NCBI GenBank assembly: GCA_002368175.1
Contig: AP018172.1
Location: 8,125,001 to 8,189,000, forward strand
DNA length: 64,000 bases
Direction: 5' to 3'
Source: Calothrix sp. NIES-2098
GTDB taxonomy: Bacteria; Cyanobacteriota; Cyanobacteriia; Cyanobacteriales; Nostocaceae
Every line of letters starts with the position of its first letter. The first letter of the stretch is position 1. Under the pieces are notes generated by a model. That model was not told the origin of the DNA, made no database searches, and saw nothing but the letters and a program-made list of their open reading frames with translations. The position numbers and the translations under genes are program-made. This document shows, in pieces, positions 1-7,389 of the stretch.

Positions 1-119
1 TTGTAAACCTTTGCCAGTTCTACCGGATCGCCCGCATCTTGCAGGTTAACAAAGTTAACTCCTTTTACAACCCGTCCCGCCTTCACATCTAAGCACGGTA
101 AGATTCTTTTAGATAACAT
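1..119 (-). CDS. hisF: Imidazole glycerol phosphate synthase cyclase subunit HisF, N-terminal fragment
   Basis: Only the first 39 or so codons lie in the window; the gene runs off the left edge. The translation starts MLSKRILPCLDVKAGRVVKG, the typical HisF beginning, with the Asp of LDVK that serves as a catalytic residue in the (beta/alpha)8 barrel. HisF uses ammonia delivered by HisH to convert PRFAR into imidazole glycerol phosphate and AICAR in cytoplasmic histidine synthesis. It is divergent from ruvB, with a repeat-bearing spacer between the two. Identification is from the conserved N-terminus only. Confidence 0.9.
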   Translation of the reverse strand, partial: MLSKRILPCLDVKAGRVVKGVNFVNLQDAGDPVELAKVY

Positions 120-225
120 AATATTTTTTCTACTCCTGGGTAATTGTCCGGAATTTAAATTTTAAATGGGCGTGCGTATTCTCAAGCGAAAATCTTTGTA
201 TGCCTTGTTTATGCCTAGTTTTGTA

Positions 226-304
226 GCCCTTCGGGTGACGCTCCTGCGTCGCTACCCTACGGGTTCGCCAGTTCGACGGGACGGAAACCGACACCGCCGA
301 CTGG
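226..304. repeat. GC-rich nested hairpin element upstream of ruvB
   Basis: A perfect stem GACGC-TCCT-GCGTC (237-250) is flanked by CCC-TTC-GGG (227-235) and CCC-TAC-GGG (255-263). These flanks can fold as two small hairpins or pair with each other around the central stem. A further CCAGT/ACTGG pair closes at 268-272 and 300-304. Its base composition is far more GC-rich than the surrounding AT-rich spacer. It looks like a dispersed palindromic repeat rather than a gene; an ATG reading frame through it has no protein-like character. Confidence 0.6.
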
Positions 305-361
305 ACTCACTCACCACAATGGCGTTCAAACAGTCCCCAAGTCAAAGTTGATAGCTGAATT

Positions 362-1465
362 ATGGCGATTATCTCCTCGAAAAAACAGCCTCAAGACCCC
401 AATGGACAACCAAAAAAGTCCCAGCAGGAGTCAGCGAAAGCTTCTTCTCCTCAAGAACTTTTGCAAGCCGAAGCTGCGATTGATGAACAAGGTAAGCAAG
501 AAGAAAGCATCCGTCCACAGCGATTTGCCGATTACATTGGGCAGAAAGACTTAAAGGATGTGCTAGATATTGCCATCAAAGCTGCCAAGTCAAGAGGTGA
601 AGTGCTGGATCATTTGCTACTATACGGGCCGCCGGGATTGGGTAAAACCACAATGGCAATGATTTTAGCATCGGAGATGGGGGTAAACTACAAAATTACT
701 AGTGCGCCAGCACTAGAACGTCCACGGGATATTGTAGGGCTACTGGTGAACTTAAAACCAGGAGATATTCTATTTGTGGATGAAATTCATCGCCTATCGC
801 GGATGACAGAAGAAATTCTCTATCCCGCAATGGAAGATTATCGCCTGGATATTACCATCGGTAAAGGTTCCAGCGCTCGCATTCGGAGTTTACCTCTGTC
901 AAAATTTACGCTAGTGGGAGCCACAACTAGGGTAGGTGCTTTAACTTCACCATTACGCGATCGCTTTGGCTTAGTCCAAAAACTGCGATTTTACGAAGTC
1001 CCCGAACTTAGCCAGATTGTCCTGCGCACTGCTCAATTGCTGCAAACTCCAATTACAGAAGATGGTGCCACAGAAATTGCTCGGCGATCGCGGGGAACGC
1101 CACGGATAGCAAATAGGTTACTTAAGCGGGTACGTGATTATGCTGAAGTAAAAACATCGGGAGAGATAACTGAAAGTATTGCAGGCGAGGCATTGCAACT
1201 ATTCCAAGTAGATCCCTGCGGTTTGGATTGGACAGACCGCAAGATGCTGAGTGTAATCATTGAACAATTTAATGGTGGGCCAGTGGGATTAGAAACAATT
1301 GCCGCCGCCACAGGTGAAGATACCCAAACCATTGAAGAAGTATACGAACCTTATTTGATGCAAATTGGCTATCTTAGCCGGACTCCCCGTGGGAGAATAG
1401 CGACAACCGCAGCATATAAGCATTTAGGCTTCAAGCCACCTAACGAACAGATGTCTTTGCTGTAA
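362..1465 (+). CDS. ruvB: Holliday junction branch migration ATPase RuvB
   Basis: AAA+ motor that, with RuvA, drives branch migration of Holliday junctions during recombinational repair. Visible landmarks are Walker A GPPGLGKT at residues 89-96, Walker B DEIH at 140-143, sensor 1 GATTR at 186-190 and the arginine-finger segment PLRDRFG just after 197. The C-terminal winged-helix region ends near GYLSRTPRGR. At 367 residues it is slightly longer than the usual 330-350 because of a polar, low-complexity N-terminal extension of about 45 residues, common in cyanobacterial RuvB. The product is cytoplasmic. ruvA and ruvC are not adjacent. Confidence 0.97.
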   Translation: MAIISSKKQPQDPNGQPKKSQQESAKASSPQELLQAEAAIDEQGKQEESIRPQRFADYIGQKDLKDVLDIAIKAAKSRGEVLDHLLLYGPPGLGKTTMAMILASEMGVNYKITSAPALERPRDIVGLLVNLKPGDILFVDEIHRLSRMTEEILYPAMEDYRLDITIGKGSSARIRSLPLSKFTLVGATTRVGALTSPLRDRFGLVQKLRFYEVPELSQIVLRTAQLLQTPITEDGATEIARRSRGTPRIANRLLKRVRDYAEVKTSGEITESIAGEALQLFQVDPCGLDWTDRKMLSVIIEQFNGGPVGLETIAAATGEDTQTIEEVYEPYLMQIGYLSRTPRGRIATTAAYKHLGFKPPNEQMSLL

Positions 1466-1485
1466 TGATTTTAGATAAGAGTTAA

Positions 1486-1530
1486 GGGTATGGGGCATGG
1501 GGCATTGGTGAAGAAGGCAATAGGCAATAG
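1486..1530. repeat. Degenerate GGGGCAT / GGCAATA tandem repeat
   Basis: The spacer after ruvB contains GGGGCATGGGGCATTGG followed by GGCAATAGGCAATAG, that is, short tandem heptad-like units. Similar GGGCATT units occur near 6.95 kb. This matches the short tandemly repeated sequences known from heterocystous cyanobacteria. No coding potential was seen. Confidence 0.55.
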
Positions 1531-1609
1531 TCTAGAGTCATTAGTTATTTCGTTTCTGCTCCCTTGTCCCCCTTGCCCTATACCAAATCCCCATTACAAA
1601 TAAAGCCAG

Positions 1610-2416
1610 ATGATTCAGTTAATTAGTATTTTTCTCAGTCTGTTGCTTGTGTTTGGCTGGGGTACACCAGTCATGGCACTATCCCAACCTTCTAGTTTGA
1701 CTCAAGAGCAGTTACAACAAGGAGATGAGTTGGCGAATAAAGCCTTTGCGGCTACTAATCAAGGTGATTTTGCCACGGCTGAAAGTTATTGGACACAGAT
1801 AATTGAGCAATTTCCCACTAATGCAGGTGCATGGAGTAATCGCGGTAACTCAAGGGTAAGCCAGAATAAATTACAAGCAGCACTGACAGATTACAACAAA
1901 GCTATAGAACTTGCGCCAAACGTTACCGATCCTTATTTAAATCGGGGTGCAGCGTTAGAAGGTTTGGGCAAATGGGAAGAGGCGATCGCAGACTACAATC
2001 TTGTCCTAGAACTCGATCCCAAAGATGCGATGGCATATAACAATCGCGGCAATGCCAAAGCTGGTTTAGGAAAATGGGAAGATGCGATCGCAGACTATAA
2101 AAAATCAGTTGAAATAGCCCCTAATTTCGCCTTTGCTCGTGCTAACTATGCCCTAGCGCTTTATCAAACCGGACAAATCGAGCCAGCTATTCGCGAAATG
2201 CGAAATATTGTGCGTAAATATCCTAAATTTGCCGATATGCGTGCTGCACTCACAGCAGCTTATTGGGTGACAGGACAACAAGGTGAAGCCGAAAGTAATT
2301 GGGTAGCAGCCGTCGGACTGGATAGCCGCTACAAAGATATCAATTGGGTAACAAATACTCGTCGCTGGCCGCCTAGCATGGTGACAGCTTTGGATAAGTT
2401 CTTAAAACTTCAGTAG
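1610..2416 (+). CDS. Secreted/lumenal TPR-repeat protein
   Basis: 268 residues. The first 24 form a signal peptide with a hydrophobic core and a likely cleavage after VMA, so the protein should act in the periplasm or thylakoid lumen. Four consecutive TPR units follow from about residue 68, recognisable by repeated NRG..., GKWE(E/D)AIADY and LDP/APN turns. TPR arrays are protein-binding scaffolds and the partner is not apparent. The second and third units are very similar, also at DNA level, and each contains a HIP1 octamer, which suggests a recent internal duplication. It is followed closely by the glycosyltransferase and could be cotranscribed with it. No enzymatic domain is seen. Confidence 0.85.
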   Translation: MIQLISIFLSLLLVFGWGTPVMALSQPSSLTQEQLQQGDELANKAFAATNQGDFATAESYWTQIIEQFPTNAGAWSNRGNSRVSQNKLQAALTDYNKAIELAPNVTDPYLNRGAALEGLGKWEEAIADYNLVLELDPKDAMAYNNRGNAKAGLGKWEDAIADYKKSVEIAPNFAFARANYALALYQTGQIEPAIREMRNIVRKYPKFADMRAALTAAYWVTGQQGEAESNWVAAVGLDSRYKDINWVTNTRRWPPSMVTALDKFLKLQ

Positions 2417-2426
2417 GGTATTGGCT

Positions 2427-3713
2427 ATGACTCATTTTGGCATTCTCAGTCCTGGTGCAGCAACAGGCCCGCTAAACACGATGCTTCCATTGGGGCAAGA
2501 ACTTCAACGGCGTGGTCATCGCGTCACTCTCTTCGGAAATCTTGACACTCAAGCCAAAGTATTAGCAGCGGGAATAGAATTCTCGCCAATTGGAGAACAA
2601 GATTTTCGAGTCGGCTCATCAGCAGAAGTTCTCGCCAAATTAGGGCAACTGCGGGGACTAGCTGCATTACAATATACTATTGAGTTGATTAAGCAAGTCT
2701 CGGCTGTAACGCTCCGAGATGCTCCACCAGCAATGAAAGCAGCAGGCTTAGAAGCATTACTAGTTAACCAAAGTTCAATAGAAGGTGGAACAATTGCTGA
2801 TTTCCTTGGTATTCCTTTCGTCACTGTATGCAGTGCTGTAGTACTTAATCCAGAACCTACTATTCCTCCTTTTTGTACAACTTGGAAATATAGCCCAGCT
2901 TTGTGGGCACGTTTACGTAATCAAGCGGGTTACACATTACTTAATCGCATTGCCAAACCACTGAAAGAATTAATAGATGAGTATCGCCAAGAATGGAAAT
3001 TGCCTTTGTACTTTCAAAATAATTATGGCTACTCTCAACTAGCTCAAATAAGTAATGCACCTGCTGAGTTTGAATATCCTAGGCAGGAATTGCCTCCTTG
3101 GTTCCATTTCACAGGAAGCTTCCATACTTCAGCCAATCGGGCACCTGTTCCTTTCCCCTATGAAAAATTGAACGGGAAACCCTTAATTTACGCTTCGATG
3201 GGAACATTGCAAAATCGTCTGACTTGGGTTTTTGAAACTATTGCTTCAGCCTGTGAGGGATTAGATGCTCAGTTAGTAATTTCTTTGGGAGGTTCTGCTA
3301 AACCAGAATCACTACCAAATTTGCCCGGAAATCCTTTGGTAGTTGAATACGCACCTCAATTGGAAGTCTTAGAAAAAGCAACCCTAATGATTACTCATGC
3401 GGGAATGAATACAACAATGGAATGTGTGAAAAAGGGAGTACCAATGGTAGCCATTCCTGTTGCTAATGACCAACCGGGAGTAGCAGCACGTATCGCTTGG
3501 ACAGGGGCAGGTGAGTTTATTCCTCTCAATAAATTGAATGTTCCCAGGTTGCGAAATGCTGTTAAACAGGTATTGACACAGGAATCTTATAAACAGAATG
3601 CGCTCAGGTTACAAGAAGCTACTCACCGTGCAGGGGGAGTAAGTCGAGCCGCTGATATTATTGAGCAAGTTGTTGCTACAGGTAAGCCTGTTTTGGCTCA
3701 AATACAGCAATGA
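2427..3713 (+). CDS. UGT/MGT-type glycosyltransferase (GT1 family)
   Basis: About 428 residues with the two-lobed GT-B layout. The N-terminal acceptor half begins THFGILSPGAATGPLNTM, followed by a helix with RRGHRVTLFG. The C-terminal donor half has the nucleotide-sugar signature HAGMNTTMECVKKGVPM with the conserved His and Asn, then the DQPGVAARI segment. These enzymes transfer a sugar, often from a UDP donor, to a lipophilic alcohol such as a macrolide, sterol or carotenoid. CrtX-like carotenoid glucosyltransferases are relatives, but the substrate cannot be read from sequence. I prefer the ATG at 2427 to the in-frame TTG six bases earlier. It stands next to an oppositely transcribed oxygenase/P450 unit. 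Confidence 0.88.
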   Translation: MTHFGILSPGAATGPLNTMLPLGQELQRRGHRVTLFGNLDTQAKVLAAGIEFSPIGEQDFRVGSSAEVLAKLGQLRGLAALQYTIELIKQVSAVTLRDAPPAMKAAGLEALLVNQSSIEGGTIADFLGIPFVTVCSAVVLNPEPTIPPFCTTWKYSPALWARLRNQAGYTLLNRIAKPLKELIDEYRQEWKLPLYFQNNYGYSQLAQISNAPAEFEYPRQELPPWFHFTGSFHTSANRAPVPFPYEKLNGKPLIYASMGTLQNRLTWVFETIASACEGLDAQLVISLGGSAKPESLPNLPGNPLVVEYAPQLEVLEKATLMITHAGMNTTMECVKKGVPMVAIPVANDQPGVAARIAWTGAGEFIPLNKLNVPRLRNAVKQVLTQESYKQNALRLQEATHRAGGVSRAADIIEQVVATGKPVLAQIQQ

Positions 3714-3844
3714 AGGCAAAGCTTATTATGAACTTTGGTTGCAGAGTTGGAATATTAACGGCTCAAGAAGAAATTGCAGCTAGTAACTAATAGCAATTAC
3801 CAAGGATGTCTGAATAAAAAAGGTTTGAGCTTTTTCTTTTTTGA

Positions 3845-4618
3845 CTATCGGCTCCAATTGCCCGAGCGAATTCTTTGGACATCCTTATAAAGGGCTGATT
3901 TAAATTCGTATCCAAGTAGCTGTTTTAGCTTAGGGCTGGCACGATCTATAACTTCTTGCTGCATATCATGTGATGGATCTTGGAGGGGACGCACAAACTT
4001 AGGAGCGTAGTTACCAAGAATGGATACTCTGGGCTGATCGGCAGAATTAACAGAGGTATCGTGCCAACAAAGGCCGTGTGAGATAATCACTGAGCCAGCT
4101 TTTCCAGTGACTTTCTCAGCAATTTGTGAAAAGTGTACTAAGTCAGGGGAGTTGCAAAGCTTCTGGCTACCAGGCGCAAAAACAGGAGCACCATTCTCCT
4201 GTGTAAAATCTTCAACCATCCAAATTACTTGGATTTCCAGCACAGGATAAGCTGGGAACGGTGGTTTCATTGTCCAATAGGGATAGTCAACATGTACCCC
4301 CATGTTTTTTGCACCAGGGTTAAGGATGTGAGCAGAGAAAGTGCCGAGAGTCATATCATGTCCCAAAATGTTTTCAATGACCTCAATAACCGTTGGGTGC
4401 TGCACCATTAACTCGAAAATTTCGCCTTTATAGACCAAGCCGTATATTCGCTCTCTTTGTTCGTCAAGCAAAACTTTTCCTAGCGGCTTTTCTTTCTCGC
4501 TAATTTCAAGAACAAGCGATCGCGCTTTTTCAGCCTGTGTTCGAGTTAATAATTCAGGAATAAGGACATAACCTTTTCCATCAATGATTTTTTCTACTAC
4601 ACTCACAACGTCGTTCAT
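3845..4618 (-). CDS. Phytanoyl-CoA dioxygenase (PhyH) family oxygenase
   Basis: 257-residue cytoplasmic Fe(II)/2-oxoglutarate-dependent oxygenase candidate. The facial-triad motif H109-x-D111 sits in GVHVDYPYW. A distal histidine lies in SHGLCWHDTSVN (H181/H186), followed by R197, which fits 2-oxoglutarate carboxylate binding. PhyH-type enzymes hydroxylate acyl chains or natural-product scaffolds, and the substrate here is unknown. It lies 37 bases downstream of the P450 on the same strand and is probably cotranscribed with it, so the two oxygenases may act on the same compound. A GGGAAG ribosome-binding site precedes the ATG. Confidence 0.87.
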   Translation of the reverse strand: MNDVVSVVEKIIDGKGYVLIPELLTRTQAEKARSLVLEISEKEKPLGKVLLDEQRERIYGLVYKGEIFELMVQHPTVIEVIENILGHDMTLGTFSAHILNPGAKNMGVHVDYPYWTMKPPFPAYPVLEIQVIWMVEDFTQENGAPVFAPGSQKLCNSPDLVHFSQIAEKVTGKAGSVIISHGLCWHDTSVNSADQPRVSILGNYAPKFVRPLQDPSHDMQQEVIDRASPKLKQLLGYEFKSALYKDVQRIRSGNWSR

Positions 4619-4655
4619 GGTGGATACTTCCCTAGCAATAGCATTCTAAAATTCA

Positions 4656-6047
4656 TCAAACTGAACTAGAACTTGTCTGCAAAACAGGCTGATTTTGAGG
4701 ACGCTTTCCCTTCACCACCATCCTCAATCCACCTTTTGGGCTAAACAACAAACCCTTACGCACTGGCTGTACAGGTTTGTTATCAGCTAGTTCCATTTGC
4801 CAACGAGAAAGTATCGTGACTAAAACCAGTTTCATCTCAAACAAGGCAAATGCCATACCAATACAGCGGCGATTACCACCACCAAAAGGTATGTACTCAT
4901 AAGGAGTAAATTGACGTTCTAGAAAACGCTCTGGTTTAAATTGCTTTGGTTCCGGATATAAATCTTCTCGATGATGGGTTAAATAAACAGAGGGAATTAA
5001 CAGCGTTCCCGGCTCAAAGGTGTAGCCGCCAATTTGTAGCGGTGATTTGACGACTCGATTTAATGCGGACATTGTTACCGGGTAAATACGCAGAGTTTCC
5101 GAACACACAGCATTTAAATATGGCGATCGCAAAATTGCATTAGTATCAGGGTGTTCGCCCAGGTTATTTAGTTCTTGCAGCAGTTTCTCACGCACCTGGG
5201 GTAGATGGTGAATCCAGTACAGTGACCATGATAAGGAAGTCGCAGTGGTTTCGTGACCTGCTACCAATAAGGTCATTAGCTCATCGCGTAATTCCAAATC
5301 TGTCATTGGCTCTCCTGATTCATCACGAGCCGCCATCATCAAAGATAAAATATCAGTCCGAGACGGATCGGGTTTCTCTCGGCGTTCCCGAATTTCAGCG
5401 TAGATCAGTTCGTCAATTTCCTGGCGTAGACGCACATACTTTCCCCAAGGACTCCACGCTCCTAAATCTTGCCGCAATGATGGGAAAATCAACAGAATTG
5501 TTCTTAAGATAGGTATTTTGGGATTTAGGATTGCAATCAAGAGTTCCTTAAGTTTCTCGTAGCGAGAGCCATCTTCCAGACCAAATACAGCTTTCAAAAT
5601 TACTTGGAAAGAGATAGCTTGCATGAACGGCAGAACTGTAAAAGGTTCTCCAAGCTGCCATTGACTAGTTACTTGTTCAGTAATATCACGTATTAACTGA
5701 CCGTAAGCCAGCATCCTTTCTCCATGTAACGGAGGTGTCAATAGCTTTCTTTGCCGTTGGTGAGGCTTTCCATCTAGCGCTAGTAAAGATTGTTGTCCCA
5801 ATAAAGGAGATCTCACACCTGCTGCTTCACCAGAGTCTAACTGTTTTGGATCGGTGCTAAAAATCTGCTGAATAGCCTGGGGGTTGCTAATAAATACTTG
5901 AGGAGCAAATTGCCCAAGCTGGAGAGCGAAGATATCACCATAGCGTTTTTGACATTCTTCCATGTATTCTAAAGGTCTCACCAACCACTGGAAAGTCTGT
6001 AGCCAAGGATGATTCTTAGGCCCGTCAGGCAGTTTCATTGCAGACAT
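4656..6047 (-). CDS. Cytochrome P450, CYP110-like
   Basis: 463 residues, full P450 length, with no N-terminal membrane anchor. The I-helix AGHETT is at 263-268, the ExxR motif ETLR at 317-320 and the heme loop FGGGNRRCIG at 388-397 with Cys395 as the axial thiolate. The N-terminus, with LPDGP and PLEYMEECQKRYGDIF, resembles the CYP110 family that is widespread in filamentous cyanobacteria, whose known members oxidise fatty acids, alkanes or terpenes. The ATG at 6047 has a GGGAGAG Shine-Dalgarno and is preferred to one 21 bases upstream. It probably forms one transcript with the HAD gene before it and PhyH after it. No dedicated redox partner is adjacent. Confidence 0.95.
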   Translation of the reverse strand: MSAMKLPDGPKNHPWLQTFQWLVRPLEYMEECQKRYGDIFALQLGQFAPQVFISNPQAIQQIFSTDPKQLDSGEAAGVRSPLLGQQSLLALDGKPHQRQRKLLTPPLHGERMLAYGQLIRDITEQVTSQWQLGEPFTVLPFMQAISFQVILKAVFGLEDGSRYEKLKELLIAILNPKIPILRTILLIFPSLRQDLGAWSPWGKYVRLRQEIDELIYAEIRERREKPDPSRTDILSLMMAARDESGEPMTDLELRDELMTLLVAGHETTATSLSWSLYWIHHLPQVREKLLQELNNLGEHPDTNAILRSPYLNAVCSETLRIYPVTMSALNRVVKSPLQIGGYTFEPGTLLIPSVYLTHHREDLYPEPKQFKPERFLERQFTPYEYIPFGGGNRRCIGMAFALFEMKLVLVTILSRWQMELADNKPVQPVRKGLLFSPKGGLRMVVKGKRPQNQPVLQTSSSSV

Positions 6048-6140
6048 TTTAATTACTCTCCCAATCAATTGAAGTCAGACTGGTATTAGCAAGGCAGTAA
6101 TTCACGTACATCTAAAATCTTAGAACATGAATTGCAGTCA

Positions 6141-6935
6141 TCAACTTAACAATTCCTGAATCTGTTCTGCGTTTAATTCTTGCACATTATTTAATACTAA
6201 TGCTGCCCCCGCATTCCTTAGTGTTTCAGCATAAGCATCACGACGCGCTACTATTTCTTGTACGTGGGGTGGTAAAACGCCTACACCAATCCAAGTACGC
6301 TGCGGGTGCAAATTTCGCGCTTTTTCAACTGTATACATATCAGCTACCGTATCTCCCACATAGAAGACAGGAGGTAAATTTTCGCAGCCATTCTCTAAGA
6401 TTTGCACAGTAGCAAAAAGTCCTGTGGGGTCTGGTTTACCTGGTGCATCTTCCATTGCAATTAACACGGGAGACTGCAAGCCTAGACGTTTTTCTAAGAT
6501 ATAGTTAGCAGAACCACGAGTTGCACCGCTAAAAAATCCCCAAGCAATACTAGCTTGTGTTAGTTGTTCTAAATAGCTAGGTTGCAATAATAAAGGTTCA
6601 TCACAGATATACCCATTGAAATTTTCGGGGTCTGTACCTCGGTAACGGGATTGAAAAAAAGCAACAATGGTGTTGTAATCAAGTTGTAATTGCTCGCGGG
6701 GCTGTCCTTGAGATTGGAAGTAACGGTAAATTAATTCTTGAGAGGCTTCCCAATCATTATTCCAAATACCTTCAGATTTCAACTGGTCAATATCTAATGG
6801 TGTAGGACGATAAGCTCGATCGGTAAAATACTCAACAGTATCTGCGATCGCGCGACGATAAGAACCACTAACATCACGAATCACACCATCAATATCAAAA
6901 ACTGCGATCGCTTTTGGTGAAAGTTCTTGTGTCAT
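6141..6935 (-). CDS. HAD-superfamily phosphatase (TIGR01548-like)
   Basis: 264 residues. HAD motif I is DIDGV with the nucleophile Asp14 and acid Asp16. The conserved lysine is in EDAPGKPDPTG and motif IV is YVGDTVADM, so the active site is complete. Related cyanobacterial proteins are annotated as IA-type HAD hydrolases of the TIGR01548 family, with no established substrate. An in-frame ATG 42 bases upstream exists, but the extra residues come from a GGGCATT repeat, so I chose the MTQEL start. It is first in a probable HAD-P450-PhyH transcription unit. Confidence 0.88.
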   Translation of the reverse strand: MTQELSPKAIAVFDIDGVIRDVSGSYRRAIADTVEYFTDRAYRPTPLDIDQLKSEGIWNNDWEASQELIYRYFQSQGQPREQLQLDYNTIVAFFQSRYRGTDPENFNGYICDEPLLLQPSYLEQLTQASIAWGFFSGATRGSANYILEKRLGLQSPVLIAMEDAPGKPDPTGLFATVQILENGCENLPPVFYVGDTVADMYTVEKARNLHPQRTWIGVGVLPPHVQEIVARRDAYAETLRNAGAALVLNNVQELNAEQIQELLS

Positions 6936-6938
6936 AGG

Positions 6939-6991
6939 ATGGGCATTGGGCACAGGGCATTGGGCATTATACCTCATGCCCCATTGCCAAT
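6939..6991. repeat. GGGCATT/GGGGCAT tandem repeat upstream of the HAD gene
   Basis: Imperfect tandem units GGGCATT, GGGCACA, GGGCATT, GGGCATT are followed by an inverted-orientation GCCCCATTGCC. They share the sequence family seen after ruvB. The repeat lies in the 5-prime region of the HAD gene and gives that gene a spurious in-frame N-terminal extension. Confidence 0.6.
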
Positions 6992-7079
6992 AACTGTTTA
7001 GCCATCTGGTATGGTATTGCGTTAAAATAAGCGATCGCGAACTTAGTAAGTAATGCTTGGATATTCCCCGGAGGTTTGA

Positions 7080-7379
7080 TTGACCAAGTTTATTTTAAAA
7101 ATTCTTTGGTTGGACGAGAACGTTGCTCTTGCTGTCGATCAAGTTGTAGGTAAAGGCACAAGTCCTTTAACCAAGTACTTCTTCTGGCCCAGAAACGATG
7201 CTTGGGAAGAGTTAAAGAAGGAACTGGAGTCTAAACACTGGATTAGCGATTTGGATCGGGTTGAATTACTCAATAAAGCCACAGAAGTGATTAACTACTG
7301 GCAAGAGGAAGGCAGAAACCGTCCAATGGCAGAAGCGCAGTTGAAATTTCCGGAAGTTGCCTTTACAGGTAGCGCCTGA
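7080..7379 (+). CDS. ycf65: Ribosomal protein PSRP-3 / Ycf65 (cS23)
   Basis: 99-residue small-subunit ribosomal protein shared by cyanobacteria and plastids. Diagnostic segments are LKILWLDENVALAVDQVVG, then TKYFFWPRNDAWEELK, then the C-terminal NKATEVINYWQEEG. The start is a TTG at 7080, supported by a perfect GGAGG five bases upstream; no ATG fits the conserved N-terminus. It is convergent with the WD40 kinase gene, with only about ten bases between the two stop codons and no clear terminator of its own. It is therefore likely that the two transcripts overlap at their 3-prime ends. Confidence 0.93.
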   Translation: MTKFILKILWLDENVALAVDQVVGKGTSPLTKYFFWPRNDAWEELKKELESKHWISDLDRVELLNKATEVINYWQEEGRNRPMAEAQLKFPEVAFTGSA

Positions 7380-7389
7380 ATTTTCTCAA

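Noticed and set aside
166..351. Possible 61-residue protein before ruvB
   Set aside because: It runs through the GC-rich hairpin repeat and has a random Arg-rich composition; no ribosome-binding site.
3714..3844. Twenty-residue frame MNFGCRVGILTAQEE... after the glycosyltransferase
   Set aside because: Too short, no ribosome-binding site and no recognised family.
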